Below, piece by piece: positions 53,575 to 61,540 of a stretch of DNA of 64,000 nt. The translations under genes were made by a program, and so were the position numbers. The DNA comes from an uncultured Hungatella sp. (lineage in GTDB: Bacteria; Bacillota; Clostridia; Lachnospirales; Lachnospiraceae): contig CAJUPP010000002.1 in assembly GCA_910588325.1 (NCBI GenBank), forward strand, positions 1 through 64,000, given 5' to 3'. Numbering within the stretch: position 1 is the stretch's first letter; each line of letters opens with the position of its first letter. The notes beneath the pieces are model-generated. The model was not told where the DNA came from. It saw only the letters and a list, made by a program, of their open reading frames with translations, and ran no database searches.

Positions 53575-54324
53575 ATGGATATGGAGGCAGAAATTAATCT
53601 GAAAGAGAATGAGCGAATAGATGATTTGCAGAGAAATGGCTACCAGATTATTCAGAAAACAGATGGTTTTTGTTTTGGAATGGATGCAGTGCTTTTATCT
53701 GGATTTGCTTGTGTAAAAAAGGGAGAGAGGGCTATTGACCTTGGAACAGGAACAGGAATTATTCCTATTCTTTTGGAAGCAAAAAATGAAGGAAAAGAAT
53801 ATATTGGTTTGGAGATTCAGGAAGATATGGCAGATATGGCTTTCAGAAGTGTGGCCTTAAATCATCTGGAAGAGAAAATATCTGTGGTGAAAGGGGATAT
53901 AAAAGAGGCTGGGAAATTGTTTGGAAAATCTACATTTGATGTGGTGACATCCAATCCGCCTTATATGAATGATACTCATGGACTGAAAAATCCGGATTTG
54001 CCCAAGGCGATCGCACGTCATGAGATTTTATGCACTTTGGAGGATGTGGTTCGAGAAGCAGCAGGGCTTCTAAAACCTGGGGGAAGGTTTTATATGGTTC
54101 ACAGGCCCCGCCGTCTGAATGAAATTGTAATGATGCTTACAAAGTATAAATTGGAGCCTAAAAGGATGAAGATGGTTCATCCTTTTATTAATAAAGAAGC
54201 CAATATGGTGTTGATTGAGGCTGTCCGGGGAGGAGGTTCCATGATGATAATGGAGGCGCCTGTTATTGTTTTTAAAGAACCGGGAATTTATTCAGATGAA
54301 ATCTATGATGTATATGGATATTAA
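53575..54324 (+). CDS. tRNA1(Val) (adenine37-N6)-methyltransferase-like protein (TrmN6/YabB)
   Basis: 249 residues. SAM motif I AIDLGTGTGIIPILLEA, motif IV VVTSNPPYMND (N6-adenine methylase NPPY) and ARHEILCTLEDVVREAAGLLKPGGRFYMVH cores ARHEI and LLKPGGRFY. The N-terminal YQIIQKTDGFCFGMDAVLL is typical of the YfiC/YabB family. The exact tRNA position is by family analogy. It lies upstream of rsmI, as in Bacillus. Confidence 0.93.
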   Translation: MDMEAEINLKENERIDDLQRNGYQIIQKTDGFCFGMDAVLLSGFACVKKGERAIDLGTGTGIIPILLEAKNEGKEYIGLEIQEDMADMAFRSVALNHLEEKISVVKGDIKEAGKLFGKSTFDVVTSNPPYMNDTHGLKNPDLPKAIARHEILCTLEDVVREAAGLLKPGGRFYMVHRPRRLNEIVMMLTKYKLEPKRMKMVHPFINKEANMVLIEAVRGGGSMMIMEAPVIVFKEPGIYSDEIYDVYGY

Positions 54325-54397
54325 ACGAAGCTTGAAATGAATGTTTCCATGTGAATAAAACAGGATGGATATCTATTTGAAAACAGGAGAAAAATGT

Positions 54398-55243
54398 ATG
54401 GCAGGAAAATTATATTTATGTGCAACTCCCATTGGGAACTTGGAGGATATTACTTTTCGGGTATTGCAGACATTAAAAGAAGTGGACTTGATTGCGGCGG
54501 AGGATACAAGGCACAGTATTAAGCTTTTGAATCATTTTGATATAAAGACGCCTATGACCAGCTATCACGAGTTTAATAAAGTGGAAAAAGCAAAGTATCT
54601 TGTGGAAAAACTTAGGAGCGGTGTGGATATTGCTCTGGTGACGGATGCGGGAACGCCTGGTATTTCGGATCCGGGGGAGGAGCTTGTGAGGCAGTGTTAT
54701 GAGGCAGATGTTGAGGTCACTTCCCTGCCGGGGCCGGCGGCTTGTATTACGGCACTGACGCTTTCCGGGTTGTCTACCAGAAGGTTCTGTTTTGAGGCGT
54801 TTCTTCCTTCAGAGAAAAGGGAGAGGCAGTGGATTCTGGAGGAGATGAGGGAGGAAAGCAGGACTATAGTTGTGTATGAGGCGCCTCATCGGCTGGTTCG
54901 GACATTGACAGAACTTTATGAGGTGTTGGGGAACCGGAGAATTACGATTTGCCGGGAATTGACGAAAAAGCATGAGGAGACATACCAGACCACTTTTATG
55001 GAGGCTTTAAAAAGATATGAAACGGAGGAGCCTCGCGGGGAATGTGTGGTGGTGATAGAGGGGAAAAGTTTTGAACAGAAGAAAGATGAGATGGCAAAAT
55101 CATGGGAAGAGATGAAGATAGAGGAACATATGGAGTTTTATGAAAGGCAGGGGGTTGCACATAAGGAAGCCATGCGTATGGTAGCAAAGGACAGGGGAAT
55201 CAGCAAGAGGGATGTATATCAGTATCTGATGGAGAAAAAATAA
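54398..55243 (+). CDS. rsmI: 16S rRNA (cytidine1402-2'-O)-methyltransferase
   Basis: 281 residues from MAGKLYLCATPIGNLEDITF; GGAGAAAAATGT precedes the ATG at 54398, while the ATG at 54365 has no site. The tetrapyrrole-methylase fold is seen in AAEDTRHSIKLLNHF, TDAGTPGISDPGEELV and VYEAPHRLVRTL. It 2'-O-methylates C1402 of 16S rRNA. Last gene of the cluster. Confidence 0.97.
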   Translation: MAGKLYLCATPIGNLEDITFRVLQTLKEVDLIAAEDTRHSIKLLNHFDIKTPMTSYHEFNKVEKAKYLVEKLRSGVDIALVTDAGTPGISDPGEELVRQCYEADVEVTSLPGPAACITALTLSGLSTRRFCFEAFLPSEKRERQWILEEMREESRTIVVYEAPHRLVRTLTELYEVLGNRRITICRELTKKHEETYQTTFMEALKRYETEEPRGECVVVIEGKSFEQKKDEMAKSWEEMKIEEHMEFYERQGVAHKEAMRMVAKDRGISKRDVYQYLMEKK

Positions 55244-55270
55244 ATGGCAGGTATTCATTGGCAATTTTTA

Positions 55271-55300
55271 CCGCCGGTTAAACCGGCGGCGTATTTTTTT
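55271..55300. terminator. Bidirectional terminator covering the lacI stop
   Basis: CCGCCGGTT (55271-55279) pairs with AACCGGCGG (55281-55289), with eight T from 55293 on the plus strand and an A-rich tract (GCAATTTTTACC read in reverse) on the other. It ends rsmI and contains the TAA of the convergent LacI-family gene. Confidence 0.85.
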
Positions 55301-56324
55301 CTGTGGTCTCTCTCCTGAGGAGGATGGGGGTTATGATTTTGTGGACCGGTTTTTCTAATGGAACCGGTCTTCTTTTTTTGCGTTCGTTCATCTGTTCTAC
55401 CAGAAGTTTTACGGCTTCGTAGGCCAGTTTGTCTATCTGCTGTCCGATGGTGCTGATGGTGAGGATGCCTTCTCTGGAAATAGGAGAATTGTCAAAGCCG
55501 ACAATCAGGTAATCATCGGGAAGGCGGCCGTATTTTCGTATCAGCAGATTAAGAAGGACATTGGCCTGGGTATCATTGGATATAAAAATACCTTTTTTCT
55601 TATCTTTATAGGATGTTTCTAAATAGTACAGAATACCGTGAAGCTGTTCCTTTACTGTCTCATGGGTATGTCCGAATTCTCTTAACAGTATCTCATGTGT
55701 TAAATCATGTTCTTTGCAGTAATCTGAAAATCCTTTGAGGCGTCCATAGGTTGGAACTTTTTCGGAAACAGGGGAGTTTATATGAAATAAAATATCACAG
55801 TGATGTCTGGCCAGAAGGTTGGTGGCCTGATATCCGCCCATGTAGTTATCCGTATTGACGCTGCAGACGTATTCATCTTCCCTCTCGATTGTAACAATGG
55901 GAATGGGAAGCTGTGCCAGTTCTTTTGAATCTATGGTATGGCTTAGGATAATCATTCCCTCGATTTTATAAGCCAGCAGTTCTTCAATGTAACGCCGCTC
56001 AATATCTTTGTCCTTGTTTCCAATGAATACGAGGAATTTATAGCCAAATGTTTCATAGGTGGACAGAATCTGATTTAAAATTTCTGAATAGTAGTGATGG
56101 TACAGGTCGGGAATGATAATGCCTATAAATTCTGTTTTTCCGTTAGCCAGGATTTTGGCTACTTTGTTTTCTTTATAATCTAATTTTGAAAGGGCATCTG
56201 ATATAATCTCCTGATTTTCCAGTGTAAGGGAATCGGGATTGTTGAAATAACGGGAAATAGTTGTTTTAGAGAAATTTGTATATTTTGCAATATCACTGAA
56301 TGTTACATTTTTTTTTGAAGCCAT
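55278..56324 (-). CDS. LacI-family regulator of the sucrose/fructan operon
   Basis: 348 residues. Helix-turn-helix at about residues 8-30 (VTFSDIAKYTNFSKTTISRY), hinge helix with KVAKILANGKTEF and a ligand-binding domain (IGIIIPDLYHHYYSEILNQI). The N-terminus MASKKNVTFSDIA recalls SacR/ScrR-type regulators. It is divergent from a binding protein-permease-GH32 operon, and the intergenic region contains repeated GTTACNNGTTAC-type operators at the right positions for both promoters. Confidence 0.92.
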   Translation of the reverse strand: MASKKNVTFSDIAKYTNFSKTTISRYFNNPDSLTLENQEIISDALSKLDYKENKVAKILANGKTEFIGIIIPDLYHHYYSEILNQILSTYETFGYKFLVFIGNKDKDIERRYIEELLAYKIEGMIILSHTIDSKELAQLPIPIVTIEREDEYVCSVNTDNYMGGYQATNLLARHHCDILFHINSPVSEKVPTYGRLKGFSDYCKEHDLTHEILLREFGHTHETVKEQLHGILYYLETSYKDKKKGIFISNDTQANVLLNLLIRKYGRLPDDYLIVGFDNSPISREGILTISTIGQQIDKLAYEAVKLLVEQMNERKKRRPVPLEKPVHKIITPILLRRETTEKNTPPV

Positions 56325-56366
56325 AGCAAAAACCCCACTTAAATCTATATCGTAATCTTTTCCATA

Positions 56367-56395
56367 AGTATAGCAAATATATGTGATTTCGACAA
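56367..56395 (-). promoter_or_regulatory. Promoter of the LacI-family gene
   Basis: On the minus strand TTGTCG (56395-56390), 17-nt spacer, TATACT (56372-56367). The operator GTAACCGGTAAT at 56410-56421 lies just upstream, so autoregulation is likely. Confidence 0.6.
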
Positions 56396-56409
56396 GAGTA
56401 ATCGGTCAA

Positions 56410-56537
56410 GTAACCGGTAATTTAAAGTTTACAAAATTATGAGTTTTCTATTGACAAAAACTGTATAAAATGATAGTATATTTTAAAAGTAACCGGTTAC
56501 ATAACTGGTTATGTTACTAGTTACATAACCGGTTATA
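56410..56537. promoter_or_regulatory. Operator array and promoter of the sucrose/fructan operon
   Basis: Promoter TTGACA (56451-56456), 17-nt spacer, TAGTAT (56474-56479). Operator-like sites: GTAACCGGTAAT at 56410-56421, the perfect palindrome GTAACCGGTTAC at 56489-56500, CATAACTGGTTATG at 56500-56513, GTTACTAGTTAC at 56513-56524 and CATAACCGGTTATA at 56524-56537. Four sites lie end to end just downstream of the -10 box, spaced 11-13 bp, so repressors could bind side by side and block initiation. Confidence 0.8.
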
Positions 56538-56582
56538 TAAAAATAAGGCGAAGAAACCTATTATTAAGAGGAGGAATGAGCA

Positions 56583-57953
56583 ATGAAAAAGAAAGTGGCA
56601 TCGTGTGTTTCGCTGGGGCTTTCTTTGGTGTTGATGTCAACGGTATTGACTGGCTGCAGGTTCGGATTTGCCAGTGACCCGGATGACCCCAATGAGGAGG
56701 TTGTGGAGGAGCCTATAGATGTTTCTATAGACACATTCCAGTATGACAGTTCTTTGGGGGGGACGAAAATTACCCTATTAAATTCTAAAGCGGAGATTCA
56801 GGTTGCATTGGAGAAGATGGGGGCGGAGTATGAGAAAAAATCCGGAGTTCATATTGAGGTTATGCCGGTTACGGATGATTCTCCTTATACGAAGATTGTA
56901 AGCCTGTATAATTCGGGGAATCCGCCTACCATGTCTATTCTGGATACTACGGATGTGATTGCTTTGGCAGAGGAAAAGGGGGAGGATTTGACCAATGAGG
57001 CCTGGGTGGAGGAAGCACAGGGGGGGTATCTGACAGAGGTAAATGGAAAGATTTACAGCCTTCCTCTCTGTATCGAAGGACGTGGGATCATCTACAACAA
57101 GTCTGTGATTGAGGAAACGCTGGGAGAAGAATTTAAGCCAGAAAGTATTACTACGCTTGGACAGTTTCAGGCTTTTTTGGACCGTCTGGTTGAGGCGGGA
57201 ATGGAGAGGCCTCTGTCGCTGGCTAAGGAGGACTGGTCTTTAGGCGCTCATAATCTTCAGTATATTTATGAGACTTATGACGGGACTTCGGAAGGTGCTC
57301 AGGAAATTATCGAGAGTATTAAGGAAGGGCAGCTTGACCTGGCTTCTTATAATAGGATGAATGAGTTTCTGGATGCGTTTGATGTGCTGAAGGCGTATAA
57401 TGTGTCGAGAAAGGATCCGTTGGGAGCGGATTATGATGAGATGGCCATTGACCTTGCGGATGGGAAGACGGCTTTCTGGTTCAATGGTAACTGGGCATGG
57501 CCTAATCTGGAGGAGGCAGGTGCAAATAATGATGATGTATATGGTTTTTTACCGTATTTTTTGAATAATGACCCGGAGGATTTTGCCAATCAGAAGATTC
57601 AGGGGTCTCCTTCGAAACAGGTGATGCTGGATGGGCAAATGGCATCGGATAAGGAAAAGGCAGCGGCCAAGGAATTTTTGAACTGGATTGTGTACAGTGA
57701 GATTGGGCAGCAGATGTTAGTAAAAACCTGCAATATTATTCCGCCTTTTACGAATAATCCTTATGAGCCCAGCGATCCTTTAAGCAGGGATATTTATAAG
57801 AAGGTACATGAAGGAAAAGCTTTTAATGCGTCTGCCATCGTACCTAATGACCACTGGTCCGTGCTTGGAGCGGCTATGCAGAAATATCTTGCGGGACGCA
57901 GTGACAGACAGGAACTGATTGATTCTATCCAGACATACTGGGATGAACAATAG
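56583..57953 (+). CDS. Sugar-binding lipoprotein of the sucrose/fructan importer
   Basis: 456 residues. Signal peptide with lipobox VLTGC (Cys at about 25), then an acidic linker (SDPDDPNEEVVEEP) and a solute-binding domain starting GTKITLLNSKAEIQV. ENQ-type binding residues cannot be assigned by eye. GAGGAGG lies 8 nt before the ATG. First gene of the LacI-regulated operon; it hands substrate to the two following permeases. Confidence 0.92.
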   Translation: MKKKVASCVSLGLSLVLMSTVLTGCRFGFASDPDDPNEEVVEEPIDVSIDTFQYDSSLGGTKITLLNSKAEIQVALEKMGAEYEKKSGVHIEVMPVTDDSPYTKIVSLYNSGNPPTMSILDTTDVIALAEEKGEDLTNEAWVEEAQGGYLTEVNGKIYSLPLCIEGRGIIYNKSVIEETLGEEFKPESITTLGQFQAFLDRLVEAGMERPLSLAKEDWSLGAHNLQYIYETYDGTSEGAQEIIESIKEGQLDLASYNRMNEFLDAFDVLKAYNVSRKDPLGADYDEMAIDLADGKTAFWFNGNWAWPNLEEAGANNDDVYGFLPYFLNNDPEDFANQKIQGSPSKQVMLDGQMASDKEKAAAKEFLNWIVYSEIGQQMLVKTCNIIPPFTNNPYEPSDPLSRDIYKKVHEGKAFNASAIVPNDHWSVLGAAMQKYLAGRSDRQELIDSIQTYWDEQ

Positions 57954-57975
57954 GGAAGGAGAGGAGGAAGACCAT

Positions 57976-58848
57976 ATGAAATCACAAAGTAATGGAAAAG
58001 ATTTTTGCATGTTTGCATTGCCGGGGTTATTCTGCTTTCTTGCAGTGGTGATTGTTCCGTTTCTTTATGGCGTATATCTTACCATGACAGATTGGAACGG
58101 CGTGTCACAGGTAAAAAATTTTGTGGGATTTCAGAATTTTGCAGGTGTGGTCAGAGATGCTCAGTTTTGGAGTTCTCTGGTTCTTACCTTTAAATATGTG
58201 ATTTTTGTTGTGATTATTGTAAATGTAATGGCATTTGGTATTGCTTATCTGTTGACAAGAGGTTTGAAGGGACAGAACTTTTTCAGAGCAGGGTTCTTTA
58301 CTCCCAATCTGATTGGCGGCATTGTTCTGGGGTATATCTGGCAGTTTGTATTTTCCAGGGTGTTTGTAAGTATCGGAGATTCTACGGGATGGGGCGTATT
58401 TGAGGCTTCCTGGCTTTCTGACCCTACAAAGGCTTTTATCGCTTTGGTTATGGTTTCCGTATGGCAGCTTTCTGGTTATATGATTTTAATCTATGTGGCA
58501 GGATTTATGGGACTCAGTGAAGATGTGATGGAGGCAGCCAGCATTGACGGGGCTTCCGGATGGGTGAAGATGAAGAATATTATTCTTCCCTTGATGATGT
58601 CTTCCGTAACCATCTGCCTGTTCCTCACTCTTTCCAGGGCATTTATGGTCTATGATGTGAACTTGTCCTTGACTGCAGGAGCGCCTTACGGAACTACGGA
58701 GATGGCAGCCATGCATGTGTATGAGAAGGCGTTTACATCCAGACAGTTTGGTGTCGGTCAGGCGGAGGCTTTGATTCTGTTTATTATCACGGCATGTATC
58801 AGCGGTATCCAGGTGTATTTGACAAAGAAGAAGGAGGTTGAGGCATAA
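57976..58848 (+). CDS. Sugar ABC transporter permease, MalF/UgpA type
   Basis: 290 residues from MKSQSNGKDFCMFALPGLFC; GGAGGAAG lies 8 nt before this ATG, while the ATG at 57919 is inside the previous gene. Six transmembrane helices and the EAA loop VMEAASIDGASGWVKMKNIILP. The stop TAATG overlaps the start of the second permease by one base. Confidence 0.92.
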   Translation: MKSQSNGKDFCMFALPGLFCFLAVVIVPFLYGVYLTMTDWNGVSQVKNFVGFQNFAGVVRDAQFWSSLVLTFKYVIFVVIIVNVMAFGIAYLLTRGLKGQNFFRAGFFTPNLIGGIVLGYIWQFVFSRVFVSIGDSTGWGVFEASWLSDPTKAFIALVMVSVWQLSGYMILIYVAGFMGLSEDVMEAASIDGASGWVKMKNIILPLMMSSVTICLFLTLSRAFMVYDVNLSLTAGAPYGTTEMAAMHVYEKAFTSRQFGVGQAEALILFIITACISGIQVYLTKKKEVEA

Positions 58849-59708
58849 TGGCACAGACAGTTGTTGGCGGGAAAAAGAAGAAAAGAAATCATATGCTGGT
58901 TATGGCGGCATTGATTGTGATATTTATTGCATATATGTTCCCCTTCGTTATGGTAGTCATCAATTCCCTGAAACAGAAAAGGGATATTATTAAAAGTCCG
59001 TTTTCCTGGCTGTTTACCATCAAGGGACTTTCCTTTGACAACTTTGTGAAGGCTTTTAACCAGATGGATTTTCTTAATGCTTTTAAGAATTCCATGCTTG
59101 TGACAGTTTCGGCTACGGCTCTGGTAACGGTTCTGGCGGCTATGCTGGCTTACTATATTGTCCGTCATAAAAACTGGATTTCCAATATGATGTTTGCACT
59201 TATGGTAGCTTCTATGATTATTCCGTTTCAGGCAATCATGATTCCTTTGGTAAGTATTTATGGAGGTACTTTAAATATCCTGAATCACAGGATTACGTTG
59301 ATTTTCATGCATACGGGATTTTCCATGGCTATGTCGGTTTTTATGTTCCATGGGTTTATCAATGGGAATATTCCTATTGCTTTAGAGGAGGCGGCGTATA
59401 TTGACGGGTGTACGCATTCTCAGACGTTTTTTAAGATTGTGTTTCCTCTTTTGAAGCCGATTATTTCTACTATGGTTATTTTGAATGCATTAGCTTTTTG
59501 GAATGACTTTTTGCTTCCGTCGCTGGTGCTGACGGATAAGAAGCTTTTGACGCTGCCGCTGTCTACATACAGCTTCTACGGAACCTATTCTGCGGATTAC
59601 GGCACTATTATGGCAGGATTGCTGCTGTGTGTGATTCCGATTCTGATTTTGTATGTGGCGTTGCAGAAACAGATTATTAATGGGGTGGTGTCAGGAGCTG
59701 TTAAGTAA
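58848..59708 (+). CDS. Sugar ABC transporter permease, MalG/UgpE type
   Basis: 286 residues. Six transmembrane helices; EAA loop LEEAAYIDGCTHSQTFFKIV and end QKQIINGVVSGAVK, typical MalG. Again no ATPase gene is nearby. It is separated from the GH32 gene by a 250-nt structured gap with a terminator and a promoter, so transporter and hydrolase can be expressed at different levels. Confidence 0.92.
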   Translation: MAQTVVGGKKKKRNHMLVMAALIVIFIAYMFPFVMVVINSLKQKRDIIKSPFSWLFTIKGLSFDNFVKAFNQMDFLNAFKNSMLVTVSATALVTVLAAMLAYYIVRHKNWISNMMFALMVASMIIPFQAIMIPLVSIYGGTLNILNHRITLIFMHTGFSMAMSVFMFHGFINGNIPIALEEAAYIDGCTHSQTFFKIVFPLLKPIISTMVILNALAFWNDFLLPSLVLTDKKLLTLPLSTYSFYGTYSADYGTIMAGLLLCVIPILILYVALQKQIINGVVSGAVK

Positions 59709-59710
59709 GG

Positions 59711-59863
59711 AAGGTAACGTGAAGGTCTCAGCTTCGGTCTTTACTAAACAAGTGCCACTGGCACTTAGCAACATAGATGTACATAAGGCGTTGAAAGACA
59801 GCGCCTATGTACCGATGGTCTTCAAGTAGCCTGGGGAATAAAGTATAATTTCTTCTCCAGGCT
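59711..59863 (+). ncRNA. Structured intergenic element, possible cis-RNA or repeat
   Basis: Within 59720-59824 a basal stem (TGAAG with CTTCA), a hairpin AAGTGCC (59750-59756) with GGCACTT (59760-59766) and a long arm GTACATA-GGCG with CGCC-TATGTAC (59779-59812, one bulged A) form a multi-branched fold. A second stem AGCCTGG (59828-59834) with CCAGGCT (59857-59863) follows and resembles a terminator. I recognise no known riboswitch. It may also be a dispersed repeat. Confidence 0.45.
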
Positions 59864-59873
59864 GTTAAATTTA

Positions 59874-59902
59874 TTGCAAAATGCTTTTTTTCTTTATATA
59901 AT
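59874..59902 (+). promoter_or_regulatory. Promoter of the GH32 gene
   Basis: TTGCAA at 59874-59879, 17-nt spacer, TATAAT at 59897-59902; the leader to the ATG is about 50 nt. No LacI operator copy is visible here. Confidence 0.7.
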
Positions 59903-59958
59903 AGCTGCAGTTGGTATTTTTATTTGAGTGGAACAGATACCTGAACAGGGAAGGAGTT

Positions 59959-61284
59959 ATGATAGAGGTGTGTCGTGATTTGCTGCATTTGAGGGCGCCG
60001 GGAAACTGGCTGAATGATCCTAATGGATTTATTTATTATAAGGGAAAGTATCATCTGTTTTATCAGTATTTTCCTTATGCTCCGGAGTGGGGGACTATGC
60101 ATTGGGGGCATGGGGTTAGTGAGGACCTGGTTCATTGGGAGCATCTGGGTATTGCGCTGTTTCCTTCGAAACGGTATGATGAAAATGGAGTGTTTTCCGG
60201 AAGTGCCCTTGAAAGGGACGGGAAGCTGTGTCTTTATTATTCTGCTGTAAGGTATTTGGAGACGGATGATGAGGATATCCACAGGGCGAAGGATGGGAGG
60301 ATGGAGACCAGCCAGGCTATTGTGGTGTCTGAGGATGGATTTGTGTTTGATAACTGGAAGGAGAAGAGACAGATAATTCCGGTTATCAGGGATATGGAAA
60401 TTGGGGATGCGGCGGATACCAGGGATCCTAAGGTGTGGCTTGAAGGTGACAGATATTTTATGGTGTTGGGTAGTACCTGTGAGAAAAAGGAAGGAAGAGT
60501 GCTGTTCTTTCAGAGCGGAGACGGGGAGAACTGGACATATGCAGGGCAGTGCAGGCATGAGGGGTTTGGAACGGGGATGGAATGTCCGGATTTGTTTCGG
60601 GTAGGGGAGCAGTATGTTTTTGTTGGTTCGCCTATGGGAATCGGAGAGACTGGGAAGGGATACCGGGACCATGCGGTCTGCTGTCTGGCGGAGTTTGACA
60701 AGGATTCTTGTTCTATGAAGATTTCTGGTGAATTCCAGTATATGGATTATGGAATGGATTTGTATGCACCTCAGACCAATGTGGATAGGGATGGAAGGCG
60801 GGTTATGATTGCCTGGATGCGGATGCCTGAGCCTGTGGATGATAAGGGTGAGAAGCCCTGGATTGGGATGATGTGTATTCCCAGAGTGGTGGAAGTGGAG
60901 AATGGACATATCTGTTTCAGGGTGCATCCTCAGGTGGATAGGTATTTTAATAGGGAGATTGAGGGGAAGGAGTCGTTTGACTGTAGAAGGCCTTGCAGGA
61001 TTCAGGCTGTGCTTGATGAGGGTGAGGAAATCAATGTGGGTGGATACCGGATATGGATGGAGAATGGGTATGTGCAGACAGACAGAAGCCGGGTGTTTCG
61101 GGGAATCGAGGGACACAGGCTTGTGAGCAGTACGCCTGAAAGTCTGGGATGCTGCAGGTTGGATATTTTTGTGGACGGAAACCTGATTGAGGTGTTTATC
61201 AATGATGGGGAGTATGTTATCAGCCATGTGGTGTATGGGCTGGGGGACAGGATTTTGGGGAAGGTACAGAGGGTTTTTGTATAG
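59959..61284 (+). CDS. Glycoside hydrolase family 32 (beta-fructofuranosidase/sucrose-6-phosphate hydrolase)
   Basis: 441 residues from MIEVCRDLLHLRAPGNWLND; AAGGAG lies 3-4 nt before the ATG at 59959, and an earlier in-frame ATG has no site. GH32 motifs: NWLNDPNG with nucleophile Asp20, the transition-state motif RDP in DTRDPKVW, and the acid/base motif ECPD in GTGMECPDLFRVG. No signal peptide, so it cleaves imported sucrose, its phosphate or short fructans in the cytoplasm. A C-terminal beta-sandwich ends LIEVFINDGEYVIS. Confidence 0.95.
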   Translation: MIEVCRDLLHLRAPGNWLNDPNGFIYYKGKYHLFYQYFPYAPEWGTMHWGHGVSEDLVHWEHLGIALFPSKRYDENGVFSGSALERDGKLCLYYSAVRYLETDDEDIHRAKDGRMETSQAIVVSEDGFVFDNWKEKRQIIPVIRDMEIGDAADTRDPKVWLEGDRYFMVLGSTCEKKEGRVLFFQSGDGENWTYAGQCRHEGFGTGMECPDLFRVGEQYVFVGSPMGIGETGKGYRDHAVCCLAEFDKDSCSMKISGEFQYMDYGMDLYAPQTNVDRDGRRVMIAWMRMPEPVDDKGEKPWIGMMCIPRVVEVENGHICFRVHPQVDRYFNREIEGKESFDCRRPCRIQAVLDEGEEINVGGYRIWMENGYVQTDRSRVFRGIEGHRLVSSTPESLGCCRLDIFVDGNLIEVFINDGEYVISHVVYGLGDRILGKVQRVFV

Positions 61285-61311
61285 AGAATTTTTGAGTGAA
61301 GGGAATTGGAA

Positions 61312-61410
61312 ATGGCAAGTATCAGAGATGTGGCAGAGAAGGCGAAGGTGGCTCCATGTACAGTATCCCGTGTTCTGAATGGAACGGCCAATGTAGCCAT
61401 ACTCCCTTAA
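61312..61410 (+). pseudogene. Truncated LacI-family regulator (DNA-binding stub)
   Basis: 32 residues: MASIRDVAEKAKVAPCTVSR, then VLNGTANVAILP and a stop. This is the complete LacI helix-turn-helix up to the ANVA that begins the third helix, after which the reading frame runs into unrelated DNA. It starts 27 nt after the GH32 gene with AAGGGAA as ribosome site. The ligand domain of about 300 residues is gone. The break coincides with one arm of an inverted repeat. Confidence 0.8.
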
Positions 61411-61504
61411 AATGTTTTCATTTTTTCTGATTTTCTTCCATATTTCTGTGAAATAAATGGAAAATAAAGACAGTGACAGGGGAATGACAAGTATTTTAAG
61501 GGAG
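61402..61504. repeat. 103-bp element bounded by 12-bp inverted repeats
   Basis: CTCCCTTAAAAT at 61402-61413 is exactly complementary to ATTTTAAGGGAG at 61493-61504. Inside, ATTTTC-CCAT-ATTTC (about 61430-61446) and GAAAT-ATGG-AAAAT (about 61450-61465) form a second nested inverted repeat. It may be a MITE-like insertion or an unusual terminator between the LacI stub and the convergent MATE gene. I see no target-site duplication. Confidence 0.45.
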
Positions 61505-61540
61505 AAAAACATGGTTTGGCAAATAGGTTCAGAAACAGTA

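Noticed and set aside
59711..59863. Known riboswitch or T-box
   Set aside because: No T-box sequence or conserved riboswitch core could be recognised, so it is reported only as an unknown structure.
59920..61512. 530-residue ORF opposite GH32
   Set aside because: It is the antisense shadow of a clear GH32 gene; composition (His, Ile, Pro rich) is typical of antisense frames.
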